Source: Micromonospora pallida (GTDB lineage Bacteria; Actinomycetota; Actinomycetes; Mycobacteriales; Micromonosporaceae). From it: DNA of 64,000 nucleotides. This document shows positions 33,263 to 42,900 of this stretch, in pieces; position 1 is the stretch's first letter; each line of letters begins with the position of its first letter. A program made the translations under genes and the position numbers. The DNA lies in the NCBI RefSeq assembly GCF_900090325.1, contig NZ_FMHW01000002.1:2232001-2296000 (forward strand), read 5' to 3'. The notes under the pieces were generated by a model. It was not told where the DNA came from, made no database searches, and saw only the letters and a program-made list of their open reading frames with translations.

Positions 33263-34741
33263 TCAGGGGTGGTCGGCAGCGGGGGTGTGCAGCCACACCC
33301 CCTTGATCTCGGTGTACGCCTCGATCGCGGCGGCGCCCATCTCGCGGCCCACACCGCTGGACTTGACGCCGCCCCACGGTCCGGCCGGATCCGGCTGCGG
33401 CGGCATGTTGACGAAGACCGCTCCGGCCCGGAACGCCCCGGCGAGCCGGTGGGCGGTGGCCAGGTCGCGGGTCCACACTGCGGCGGACAGGCCGTAGTCG
33501 CTGTCGTTGGCCCGCTCGACGACGTCCGGCCGGTCGTCGTACGGCAGGACGCACAGCACGGGCCCGAAGATCTCCGTACGGGCGATGGTCATCGTGTCGT
33601 CCACCCCGCTGAACACGGTCGGCTGGTAGAAGTAGCCGTCAGCGAGCGCGCCGGCGGTGGCCTGCGCGCCCCCGGTGACCAGGTGCGCGCCCTCGGCGGT
33701 GCCGGTACGCACGAGGTGGTCCACCCGGCGCAGGTGCTCGGCGGAGATGAGCGGACCGAGCTGACTGTCGGGGGCCAGGCCGGGGCCGAGCCGCACCTTT
33801 CCGGCCATGGTGGCGAGCTTCTCGGCGAACTCGTCGGCCCGCCGCCGCTGCACGTACAGCCGGGTGTAGGCGGTGCAGGACTGGCCGCTGTTGGCCAGCC
33901 CGCCGCGTAGGCAGCCGGCGGCTGCGGCGTCGAGGTCGGCGTCCCCGGCGATGATCACCGGCGCCTTGCCACCGAGTTCCAGCGTCACCCGCTTCAGCTG
34001 TTCGCCGCAGACCCGCCCGATCTCCCGGCCGACGGCGGTGGAACCGGTGAACGACACCTTGTCGATGCCCGGGTGGGCGACCAGGCTGCGGCCGGTGTCC
34101 GGCCCGCCGGTGACGAGGTTGACCACACCCGGCGGTACGCCGGCCTGCCGGCACAACTCCACCAGGTACGCGGCGGTGAGCGGGGTCTGCTCGGCCGGCT
34201 TGAGCACCACGGTGTTGCCGCACGCGAGGGCCGGGGCGAGTTTCCACACCGCGATGAGCAGCGGGAAGTTCCAGGGCGCGATCAGGGCACACACCCCCAC
34301 CGGCTCCCGGCGGGTGTAGTGCAGCGTGTCCGGGAAGGACACCGGCGTCGTGCGGCCCTCGATCCTCGTGCACCAGCCGGCGAAGTAGCGCAGGTGCTCG
34401 GCCGCGGCGGCCACGCAGCCCCGGGCGGCGGGCAGCGGCTGGCCCTGGTCGCGGGTTTCCAGCTCGGCCAGGGTGCCCGCGTGCTCGTCGACGAGGTCGG
34501 CGACCCGCCACAGCAGCCGGGCTCGCGCGGCGGCCGTCATCAGCGCCCAGGCCGGGCTGGCGAGCGCGGTACGGGCGGCGGCCACCGCCGCATCGACGTC
34601 CGCCGGGCCGGCCACGGCGTAGCGGGCCAGCGGTTGTCCGGTGGCCGGGTCCAGCGAGGTGTCGTACCCGCCGGATGCCGGGTCGGCCCAGTCACCGTCG
34701 ATGAACAGCCGGCACACCTGGCCGGTCACCGCCGGGGTCAC
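33263..34741 (-). CDS. aldehyde dehydrogenase
   Basis: A 492-aa NAD(P)-dependent aldehyde dehydrogenase. The catalytic Cys is in NSGQSCTAYTR, the general base Glu in TLELGGKAP, and the cofactor loop is FTGSTAVGREIG. APWNFPLLIAVWKLAPAL is also typical. GTG 34741 overlaps the stop of the GMC oxidoreductase (GTGA). The pair could oxidise an alcohol through the aldehyde to an acid. One candidate substrate is the alcohol or aldehyde made by the reductive PKS release domain, another a precursor unit; the sequence does not decide. Confidence 0.9.
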   Translation of the reverse strand: MTPAVTGQVCRLFIDGDWADPASGGYDTSLDPATGQPLARYAVAGPADVDAAVAAARTALASPAWALMTAAARARLLWRVADLVDEHAGTLAELETRDQGQPLPAARGCVAAAAEHLRYFAGWCTRIEGRTTPVSFPDTLHYTRREPVGVCALIAPWNFPLLIAVWKLAPALACGNTVVLKPAEQTPLTAAYLVELCRQAGVPPGVVNLVTGGPDTGRSLVAHPGIDKVSFTGSTAVGREIGRVCGEQLKRVTLELGGKAPVIIAGDADLDAAAAGCLRGGLANSGQSCTAYTRLYVQRRRADEFAEKLATMAGKVRLGPGLAPDSQLGPLISAEHLRRVDHLVRTGTAEGAHLVTGGAQATAGALADGYFYQPTVFSGVDDTMTIARTEIFGPVLCVLPYDDRPDVVERANDSDYGLSAAVWTRDLATAHRLAGAFRAGAVFVNMPPQPDPAGPWGGVKSSGVGREMGAAAIEAYTEIKGVWLHTPAADHP

Positions 34742-36282
34742 GGCTGGTCCTGCCGGGTGTGGTCGGCGGTGACGAAGTCGGCGGCGAGTTCACCGATGAG
34801 GATCGCCGGGGCGTTGGTGTTGGCGGTGGTCACCGCCGGCATGATCGACGCGTCGGCGACGCGTAGTCCCCGCACGCCGTGTACCCGGAGGCGGGCGTCG
34901 ACCACCGCCTGGTCGTCGGCGCCCATCTTGCAGGCGCCGACCTGGTGGTGGTAGGTCCCGGCGGTGGCGCGTACGTAGTCGCGCAGGTCGTCACGGGTAC
35001 GGATCTGCGGGCCGGGATGAACTTCCCGCGCGCCCCACTCGCCGGTCAGGGCTGACGCGGCACCCATCTCCCGGCACAGGAGCACCGCGTCGACGAGCGC
35101 CTCGACGTCCTGTGGGCAGGACAGCGCCGCCGGGTCGATGTCGAGCCCGGCGTGCGGGTCAGCGTCGACGAGACTGATCCGTCCCCGGCTCGCCGGCCGG
35201 ACCAGACCAGCCTGGAGGGTGAACCCGTCGGGCGGACCGGACATCCCGGGCTGGTACATCGGGACCGGGAAGTGCAGCATCTGGACGTCGGGTACCGGCA
35301 GGCCGGACCGGCTACGCCAGAACAGCTGGCTCTGCATCGGCGACAGGTCGGGACTGCGTCCGACCGGGCGGGTGGTGCCGAAGATGACCGGGGTGAGCAG
35401 GTGGTCGTGCAGGTTGCGGCCCACGCCGGGCAGGTGCGCCCGGACGTCGATGCCGTGTCGGCGTAGGTCGGCGGCGTCGCCGATGCCGGAGAGCAGCAGC
35501 AGGCGGGGCGATTCGACGGTGCCGGCGGAGACGATCACCTCGACGTCGGCGTGGGTGGTGTGGGTGCGCCCGTCGCGCTCCCACTCCACGCCGGTGCAGC
35601 GGTCGCCGGCGAACAGCAGCCGACGGGCGTGCGCGCGGGTGACGACGGTGAGCCCCGGGTGGTCGAGGACGGGGTGGAGGTACCCCACGGCGGCGCTCTG
35701 CCGCCGGCCGTCGCGGATGGTCAACTGGGTCTGCGACGCCCCGTCCAGTTCGCCGGAGTTGTAGTCGGGGTTGATCCCGACACCGATCTCCTGGGCGGCC
35801 TTGAGGCAGGACTCGAAGATCGGATCGGGGCGGTACTGGGACATGACGTGGATCGGTCCGCCGGTGCCGCGCAGTGGGGAGACGGCATCGAGGTCCTCCA
35901 TGCGCCGGTGGACCGGTAGGACGTCCGTCCAGGACCAGCCGTCGTTACCGAGGTACGCCCAGTGGTCGTAGTCGGCCGCGGCGCCACGCGCCCAGATCAT
36001 GCCGTTGAGCGCGCTGGAACCACCGAGCACCCGTCCGCGTGGCCAGTGCAGGCGCCGGTGCCCGGCGTGGGGTTGTGCCGCGGTGTGATAGGCCCAGTCC
36101 TCCTCGGCGAACCAGAGGTAGGCCAGCCGTCCCGGCGTGGCGATGTCGGGGTTGGTGTCCGCGCCGCCGGCCTCGAGCACGACGACGCGTAGCCCGCGAT
36201 CGACGAGCCGGCGGGCCAGGGCGCAGCCGGCGGATCCGGCGCCGACGACGACGATGTCCGCGCCGGCAGGTGTCGCTGTCAC
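34738..36282 (-). CDS. GMC family FAD-dependent alcohol oxidoreductase
   Basis: A 514-aa protein starting at GTG 36282 behind GGAAGGGGG. The FAD motif is GAGSAGCALARRL. The choline-dehydrogenase-like pattern continues with WPRGRVLGGSSALNGMIWARG, the active-site His in TYHHQVGACKMG, and the C-terminal ASIMPAVTTANTNAPAILIGE. It oxidises a primary alcohol to an aldehyde. Because it is coupled to the aldehyde dehydrogenase, a sequential alcohol-to-acid oxidation is likely. Substrate unknown. Confidence 0.88.
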   Translation of the reverse strand: MTATPAGADIVVVGAGSAGCALARRLVDRGLRVVVLEAGGADTNPDIATPGRLAYLWFAEEDWAYHTAAQPHAGHRRLHWPRGRVLGGSSALNGMIWARGAAADYDHWAYLGNDGWSWTDVLPVHRRMEDLDAVSPLRGTGGPIHVMSQYRPDPIFESCLKAAQEIGVGINPDYNSGELDGASQTQLTIRDGRRQSAAVGYLHPVLDHPGLTVVTRAHARRLLFAGDRCTGVEWERDGRTHTTHADVEVIVSAGTVESPRLLLLSGIGDAADLRRHGIDVRAHLPGVGRNLHDHLLTPVIFGTTRPVGRSPDLSPMQSQLFWRSRSGLPVPDVQMLHFPVPMYQPGMSGPPDGFTLQAGLVRPASRGRISLVDADPHAGLDIDPAALSCPQDVEALVDAVLLCREMGAASALTGEWGAREVHPGPQIRTRDDLRDYVRATAGTYHHQVGACKMGADDQAVVDARLRVHGVRGLRVADASIMPAVTTANTNAPAILIGELAADFVTADHTRQDQP

Positions 36283-36334
36283 GTGCGTTGCCCCCTTCCG
36301 CCCGACGCGGTGTCCGTCCGGGCGACGTGTGGTC

Positions 36335-37549
36335 TCAGGCGGCGGCCAGCACCAGGACGGCGTTCTGGCCGCCGAAGCCGAACGAGTTGCTCAGGGCCAC
36401 CTCGACGCGCTGCTCCCGGGGCGCCTTGGTGACCACGTCCAGGTCGACGGCGCTGTCCTGTTCGTCGAGGTTCGCGGTCGGCGGGACGAGGCCGTGCTGC
36501 ACCGCCAGCACGGTCAGGGCCGCCTCGATCCCACCGGCGGCGCCCAGGGCGTGACCGAGGGACCCCTTGCTCGCGGTCACCACCGGCGACGGGCCGAGCA
36601 GGCGGCGGAGCACCCGCGCCTCGGCCACGTCACCGGCGGGTGTGCCGGTGGCGTGCGCGTTGACGTGGTCCACGTCGGCCGGTACGAGGCCGGCTCCGGT
36701 CAGCGCCGCCTGCACGGCCCGCTGCACACCACGGCCCTCAGGATCGGGGGCGGTGGGGTGGTACGCGTCCGCGCTGGCCCCGAACCCGAGCAGCCGGGCC
36801 CGCACCCGGGCGCCCCGGGCGGCGGCGTCCTCGGCGCGTTCCATTACCAGCAGACCGCATCCCTCACCGAGCACGAAGCCGTCCCGGCCGACGTCGAACG
36901 GCCGGCACGCGGTCGGGTCGGCGCGCCGCGACAGTGCCCCCATCTGCGCGAACCCGGCGACGACGAGCGGGGTGACGCCGGCCTCGGTGCCGCCGGCCAC
37001 CACCACGTCGCAGGTCCGGCCACGCAGCAGGTCGTACGCCAGGCCGATGGCGGTGCTGCCGGAGGCGCAGGCCGTGGCGACGACCAGGTTGGGACCGCCC
37101 GCGCGCAGGTCCATGCCGACGTGACCGGCGGCCATGTTGGACAGCATCTTCGGCAGCGTCAGCGCGGAGACGGCGTGCGCCCCCTCGGCGGCGAGAACGG
37201 CATGCTGGGCGGCCGTGGTGGACACCCCCCACATGCCACAGCCGATCACCACGCCGACCCGGGCGCCGTCCCAGGTCGCCGGGTCCAGGCCGGCGTCGGC
37301 CACTGCCTCCCTGGCCGCCACCAACGCGAACTGCACGAGCCGGTCGTACTGCCAGTGGCGGCGACCGACGACGGCGCGCGGGTCGAAGTCGGGCACCCGG
37401 CAGGAGAGGTCGACGGGTGTGCCGGCCAGGTCGGGGTCGTGGGTTGCGGTGGACACCCCGGCGCAGACCGTCTGCCAGGTACGGGCCACGCCGATCCCGC
37501 CCGGGGTGACCAGTCCCAGGCCGGTGACGGCGATCTCCATACCGGTCAC
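36335..37549 (-). CDS. beta-ketoacyl synthase (KAS II/FabF-like)
   Basis: A 404-aa condensing enzyme. The active site is complete: Cys161 in ATACASGSTAIG, His in NAHATGTPAGD and His in SKGSLGHALGAAGG. The C-terminal SNSFGFGGQNAVLVL segment is normal. GTG 37549 overlaps the ACP stop (GTGA); ATG 37540 is an alternative. Together with the discrete ACP and FabH-like enzyme it forms a dissociated fatty-acid or type II PKS-like module. It probably elongates an acyl chain or builds a special unit for the cluster product. Confidence 0.88.
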   Translation of the reverse strand: MTGMEIAVTGLGLVTPGGIGVARTWQTVCAGVSTATHDPDLAGTPVDLSCRVPDFDPRAVVGRRHWQYDRLVQFALVAAREAVADAGLDPATWDGARVGVVIGCGMWGVSTTAAQHAVLAAEGAHAVSALTLPKMLSNMAAGHVGMDLRAGGPNLVVATACASGSTAIGLAYDLLRGRTCDVVVAGGTEAGVTPLVVAGFAQMGALSRRADPTACRPFDVGRDGFVLGEGCGLLVMERAEDAAARGARVRARLLGFGASADAYHPTAPDPEGRGVQRAVQAALTGAGLVPADVDHVNAHATGTPAGDVAEARVLRRLLGPSPVVTASKGSLGHALGAAGGIEAALTVLAVQHGLVPPTANLDEQDSAVDLDVVTKAPREQRVEVALSNSFGFGGQNAVLVLAAA

Positions 37550-37788
37550 GCCGCGCGGGACAACGAGGCTTCGATGACGCCGGCGAGCGCGCCGATGGTG
37601 GTACGCGGCGTGGCGTCCTCGTCAGCGATCTTGACGTTGAACTCCTTCTGTAGGACCAGCGCCAGTTCCACCATGAACAGCGAGTCCAGATCGAGTTCCT
37701 CGAAGGTCACGTCCGGGCCGATCTCGTCGGGCTCCGTCTCGAAGCGGGTGGTGAGGATCTCCACCAGCTGCTGGTAGACGTCGGTCAT
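37546..37788 (-). CDS. discrete acyl carrier protein
   Basis: An 80-aa acidic protein starting at ATG 37788 behind GAGGAG. The phosphopantetheine Ser lies in ELDLDSLFMVELALVLQ (DSL motif). It overlaps both neighbours by four bases, so it is made in step with the FabH-like and KAS enzymes and is their likely carrier. Confidence 0.93.
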   Translation of the reverse strand: MTDVYQQLVEILTTRFETEPDEIGPDVTFEELDLDSLFMVELALVLQKEFNVKIADEDATPRTTIGALAGVIEASLSRAA

Positions 37789-38825
37789 TTCGCACGCTCC
37801 TCGGCGGTGGGTTCCAGCGGGTCGCCCGGTCGCAGTCGTGGCCAGACAAGTACCGTCGACCCCCAGGTCAGGCCGCCGCCGAAGGCGGTGAGCAGGACGC
37901 GGTCGCCAGCGGTGACCGCACCGGTGGCGTCGGCGTCGGCGAGGGCCAGAGGAATCGAGGCGGCACCGGTGTTGCCGACCCGGTCGATGTTGGACACGAT
38001 CTGTTTCCGGGCAAGGTCGAGTTCGTCGGCGAGGGCGTTGAGGATGCGGATGTTGGCCTGGTGACTGACGACCCGGTCGACGTCGTCCAGCTGCCAGCCG
38101 ACCCGTTCGACCACGGCGCGGGACGAGGCGGCCATCCGTTGCACCGCGTTACGGAACACCTCGCGTCCGTCCATGGTGAAGTAGAAGTCGGCCGGAGCGG
38201 GCGGCCGGCCGGACAGCCGCTGCCGGGCCCCACCGGCGGCCACCTGGATCAGGTCGCTTCCCTCCCCGTCGCTGCCCAGGTCGAAGGGGCCGAGTGCGCC
38301 GGGCTCGTCGCGTCCGCCGGCGCGCAGGACGACCGCACCAGCCCCGTCGGCCAGGACCACGGCGGTGGTGCGGTCGGCCGGGTTGGTGACGCTGGAGAGC
38401 GCGTCGGCGCCGATGACCAGAACCCGGTCGGCGAGCTCGGTGGCGATCAGGCCGGCGGCCGTGGCCAGGGAATAGACGAACCCGCTACAGACCGCACCCA
38501 GGTCGTAGGCGGCCACCCCGGTCAGGCCGAGCCGGGAGGCGACCTCGGGTGCGGTGGCCGGGCAGGACCGGTCCGGCGTCATGGTGGCCACCACGACGGC
38601 GTCGACGCCGGGCGTCCCCGCGGAGGCCAGGGCCCGCCGGGCCGCCTCGACCGCGAGGTCGGCGGTGGACGTGCCGGGATCGGCGAGGTGGCGTTGCGCG
38701 ATGCCGGTGCGGGACCGGATCCACTCGTCCGAGGTGTCCAGTCCGGCGGAGAGTTCCGCGTTGGTGACCACACGCGGCGGCACCCAGCCACCCACTCCGG
38801 CGAGCACTGCCGACCGGGCCGTCAC
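37785..38825 (-). CDS. beta-ketoacyl-ACP synthase III (FabH-like)
   Basis: A 346-aa protein. The catalytic triad is Cys113 (DLGAVCSGFVYSL), His (VVSHQANIRIL) and Asn (VGNTGAASIPLAL). It would condense an acyl-CoA starter with malonyl-ACP, or transfer an acyl group to the ACP. I place the start at GTG 38825, which overlaps the stop of a 9-codon leader ORF (see the separate entry). It is the first structural gene of the leftward arm of the cluster. Confidence 0.88.
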   Translation of the reverse strand: MTARSAVLAGVGGWVPPRVVTNAELSAGLDTSDEWIRSRTGIAQRHLADPGTSTADLAVEAARRALASAGTPGVDAVVVATMTPDRSCPATAPEVASRLGLTGVAAYDLGAVCSGFVYSLATAAGLIATELADRVLVIGADALSSVTNPADRTTAVVLADGAGAVVLRAGGRDEPGALGPFDLGSDGEGSDLIQVAAGGARQRLSGRPPAPADFYFTMDGREVFRNAVQRMAASSRAVVERVGWQLDDVDRVVSHQANIRILNALADELDLARKQIVSNIDRVGNTGAASIPLALADADATGAVTAGDRVLLTAFGGGLTWGSTVLVWPRLRPGDPLEPTAEERAK

Positions 38826-38851
38826 GGTACCCGCCGAATGGACAGTTTCAT
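38822..38851 (-). CDS. possible leader mini-ORF of the fabH-like gene
   Basis: ATG 38851 follows AAGGGA and encodes MKLSIRRVP, stopping by TGA inside GTGA, whose GTG is the start of the FabH-like gene. The FabH-like gene lacks a good ribosome binding site of its own, so translation may be delivered by this mini-ORF. Too short to judge by coding statistics. Confidence 0.35.
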   Translation of the reverse strand: MKLSIRRVP

Positions 38852-39036
38852 GGTGAGTCCCTTGCGTCTCTCGAGTTCGAACCCGGTAACCAGTTAACCC
38901 TGCGAACTCCGTACCGCGCCCCCTAGGTTTCGCCCGGTGGGGTTTCCCCCAGTACTCGGCGCACAGTGGCGAAATTACGCTGATCACGGCTGTATCCCCT
39001 GGTGGAACGCCCGCAAAGCGACGAGAGGAAACCGAC
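38852..39036. promoter_or_regulatory. divergent control region of the biosynthetic cluster
   Basis: These 185 bp separate the two arms of the cluster and must carry both promoters. Visible elements are an imperfect palindrome around GGTAACCAGTTAACC (about 38885-38900) and a GGTTTC repeat pair near 38930-38947. The + strand ribosome binding site GAGAGGAAA lies at about 39024-39032. I cannot name reliable -35/-10 hexamers. The LAL regulator encoded at 56708-59557 is a candidate to act here. Confidence 0.4.
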
Positions 39037-39924
39037 GTGCCATTCGCGCAGGGGGATTCGCGCACCATCCCCGCCCCACTGCTGGACCACGTTGTGGTAC
39101 TGCTCGACGGGCCCACCTTCCGCGATATATCCGCCTGCGACATGCTGCGCGAACAATTCGCCCGGGTAAAACCAAAAAACGTCACCAGCTCCGTCGCCGG
39201 GCAGTACTCGGCACTCGGGCTGGCCGGCGAGAACACCCTGCTGGAGTTGTTCGACGGCGCGCTTCCGGGCCCGCGTCGCCTCACCGGTGGTCTGGTCTTC
39301 TCCTTCGAACACCCCGGCTCCGTGCAACGGGCCCGGGCGCTGTTCGACACCGGCTCCGGCATCGGCGGCCACTACGAACTGGTCCACCGCCACACCGCCG
39401 ACACCGACGAGTTCCACCCCTGGTACCACATGTTCCGCACCGATCTCGGCGAGGACAGCCCACTGCTGTTGTTCTTCAACGAGGTCACCCCCGAGTACTT
39501 CGACTCGGTGTCCGCCCGTCGCGGACCCGGCGGGGAGCTGCTGCGCAGCGGGTACCTCGACGCGGCGTTCGGCACCGGGACGCGCGACCGGCGTTGGCTG
39601 CGCGACATCACCGCCGTCACGCTGCGGGTCCGCCCGCAGCGGGCGGCCGGGATGGCCGACGCGCTCACCGCCCTGGGCTACCGGACCACGACCGACGCCA
39701 CCGACGATGCCGCCGCCGGCTCCGGGCCGACGTACCGGATTGCTGGTCCGGGTGTCGACATCACCCTCGTCGGCTCGGCCACCGCGCCCGAGGGAGTCCT
39801 CGACATCACCACGGACCTGCACGACGCACCGCAGCGGGATCAGGAGTTCGTCTTCGGTGACACCTCACGCCTGGTCCTACGGCAGCACGGCACCGCCCAC
39901 TGGACGTTCACCCCACCAGCCTGA
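39037..39924 (+). CDS. DUF5829-like (VOC-related) protein
   Basis: A 295-aa protein starting at GTG 39037 behind GAGAGGAAA. The beginning LDHVVVLLDGPTFRDISACD and ENTLLELFDGALPGPRRLTGGLVFSFEHPG resemble DUF5829 proteins, distant relatives of the vicinal-oxygen-chelate fold with paired beta-alpha-beta units. No catalytic assignment is possible; a binding, self-resistance or tailoring role would all fit. It lies 14 bp upstream of the first NRPS gene, in the same transcription unit. Family call from recalled motif pattern only. Confidence 0.55.
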   Translation: MPFAQGDSRTIPAPLLDHVVVLLDGPTFRDISACDMLREQFARVKPKNVTSSVAGQYSALGLAGENTLLELFDGALPGPRRLTGGLVFSFEHPGSVQRARALFDTGSGIGGHYELVHRHTADTDEFHPWYHMFRTDLGEDSPLLLFFNEVTPEYFDSVSARRGPGGELLRSGYLDAAFGTGTRDRRWLRDITAVTLRVRPQRAAGMADALTALGYRTTTDATDDAAAGSGPTYRIAGPGVDITLVGSATAPEGVLDITTDLHDAPQRDQEFVFGDTSRLVLRQHGTAHWTFTPPA

Positions 39925-39938
39925 GGATAGGTGCGTCG

Positions 39939-42900
39939 ATGCCCGGCGAATCCGTACTGTTCCACGAGGCGGTCCTCGCGCACGCCGCCCGTACCCCCGA
40001 CGCGGTCGCGGTGGAGTCCGCCGACCGGTCGCTGAGCTACGCCGACCTGGTCACCCGAGCCCAGCAGGTGGCGCTCCACCTGCGCGGCCACGGCGTCGGG
40101 CCCGACGTGCCGGTCGGGATCGCCCTGGACCGCTCGACCGACTTCGTCGTCGCGGTACTCGGCATCCTGCTGGCCGGCGGCGGCTGGGTGCCGCTCGACC
40201 CGTCCTACCCCGCCGAGCGGCTGTCGTACATGCTCACCGACTCCGGTGTGGACCTGGTCGTCGCCGGGGCGTCCGCCATGGCTCGGCTGCCCGCCGGGCG
40301 GGTACGCCGCGTCGACCCGACCGAGGTCGCCGCAGCGTCCGGGCCGGTGCCCGGCCTGCCTGCGCAGCGACCGAACGGGCGGCATCTCGCCTACATGATC
40401 TACACGTCCGGGTCCACCGGGCGTCCCAAGGGCGCCCTGCTCAGCCACCGCGGCCTGGCCAACCTCGTCCGCGCGCAGGCCGACGCCTTCGGGGTGCGCC
40501 CCGGTGACCGGGTCCTCCAGTTCGCCCCGTCCAGCTTCGACGCCTCGGTGTTCGAGACCGCCATGGCGCTGGCGGCGGGCGCCACCCTGGTCATCGCGGA
40601 TCGGGCCGCCATCGCCCCCGGGCCGGACCTGATCGCCACCCTGCGGGACCGGCGCGTCAGCCACCTCACGCTACCCCCGTCGGTGCTGGCCGCCCTGCCC
40701 GACGAGCCCCTGCCCGACCTGACGGTCCTGGTCTGCGCCGGTGAGGCGCTCCCCGCGGCACTGGTCCGGCGCTGGGCTCCCGGCCGGCGCATGTTCAATG
40801 CCTACGGCCCCACCGAGACCACCGTCTGGGCCACCGTGGCGCAGGTGCGTCCCGACGACCGTCGGCCGTCCATCGGCGTACCGGTCACCGGCGTCCACGT
40901 CGCCGTGGTCGACCCCGACGGCCGCCCGGTGCCCGACGGTGAGGTCGGCGAACTGGTCATCGGCGGGGCCGGCGTCGCCCTGGGCTACCACGCCCGGCCG
41001 TCGCTGACCGCCGAACGATTCGTCCCCGACCCGGACGGTCCACCCGGCGCACGCCGCTACCGCAGCGGCGACCGGGTACGCCGCCACCCCGACGGCACCC
41101 TCGACTACCTCGGCCGGATCGACCACCAGATCAAGCTGCGCGGGCACCGGGTCGAACCGGAGGAGGTGGCGGCCGTACTGGCCGGGCATCCCGCCGTGGC
41201 CGACGCGGTGGTGGTCGCCCGGGGCACCGGCGAGGCCACCCGCCTGGTCGGCTACGCCGCCAGCGACCACGACCCGACCGGTCTGCGCGCCTTCCTCACC
41301 GAACGACTGCCCGCCTACCTGGTACCCGACGTGGTGGTCACCCTCGACGCGCTGCCGCTGACCGTGAGCGGCAAGATCGACCGGTCCGCCCTGCCCGAGC
41401 CCGACCGGGCCAGCGCCGGCCTCACCGGACCCGTCACCGCGCCGCGCACCCGCACCGAGCGACTCCTCGCCGGGTTCGTCGCCGAGCTGCTCGGCCACAC
41501 CAGCGCCGAGCCGGCCGTGGGCACGTCGGACGGCCACCGCCTCGGTGTGCACGACGACGTCTTCGCCCTCGGCGTCAACTCGCTGATGGCCGGCCGGCTC
41601 GCCGCGCGGGTCCGCGCCGAGCTCGGCCGTGAACTGCCGGTCGGGGTCATCTACCAATCCCCCACCGTCGCCGCCATGGCCGTCGCGCTCGACGACGCCG
41701 ACGACACCGGTCGCGCACCCAGCCCACCGCCGCTGACCCCGGCCGACGCCGACGCGGTCGTGCCGCTGTCGCTGCCCCAGGAGCGGATCTGGTTCCTCGA
41801 CCAGCTCGACCCGGGCAACCGGGCGTACCACGCCCAGGCCACCATCCGGCTCCACGGGCCGCTCGACCCGGCCGCGCTGGAGGCCGCGCTCAACGAGATC
41901 GTCCGTCGGCACGACATCTTCCGTACCGGCTTCGTGGCCGGTGCGCACGGCCCCGAACAGCGCACCGCGGCCCACTGCGCCATCGCTCTCCCGCTGGTCG
42001 ACCTGTCCGGGTACGACGAGCCGGAGCGCGACCGGCAGGCCGAGCAGGTCGTGGCCGGATACCTGCGCGAACCGTTCGACCTGGCCAGCCCACCGCTGGC
42101 CCGGTGGGCGCTGATCCGCCACGCCGCGCACGACCACACCCTGGTCCATGTCGAACACCATCTGGTCCACGACGGCTGGTCGTTCGCCGTCTTCGTCGAC
42201 GAGCTCACCACCCTGTACGGCAGCCACGCCGCCGGACGGGAACCGGACCTGCCGCCGCCGGCCTGCCGCTACCGGGACTTCACGCTCTGGCAACGCGGAT
42301 GGATGCAGGGCGAGGCCCTCGACCGTCACCTGTCGCACTGGACCCGGGAACTGGCCGGCGCGCCGCACGAGCTGGCGCTGCCCCTGGACCGGGCCCGTCC
42401 GCTGAGCCAGAGTTTCACCGGCGCGGCGCTGCGGATCGAGCTACCCGGTGAGCTGTGTGCGCGACTGCGCGCGTACAGCCGCCGGCACGGGGTGACCCTC
42501 TACGCCACCATGCTCGCCGGCTTCGCCGCCCTGTTGAGCCGCTACGCCCGCCAGGACGACATGATCATCGGCAGTGGCGTGGCGAATCGCCGCCTCGCCG
42601 AGACCGAACGCATGATCGGCATGGTCGTCAACACCCTGCCGCTGCGCGTCGACCTGTCCGGCCGTCCCGGCTTCACCGAACTGGTCCGCCGGGTACACAG
42701 CCGCGCCGCGCGTGCCTACGAATGGGCCGACGTGCCGCTGGACCGGCTGGTGGAGGCCCTCGACCCGGTCCGCGACCCGTCCCGTAACCCGCTGTTCCAG
42801 ACCATGTTCAGCTTCCACGACTCCCCGATGCCGCTGCTGAGCTTCGCCGGGTTGACCGGCACCGTGCTGGAACGACACAACGGCACCGCCAAGACCGACC

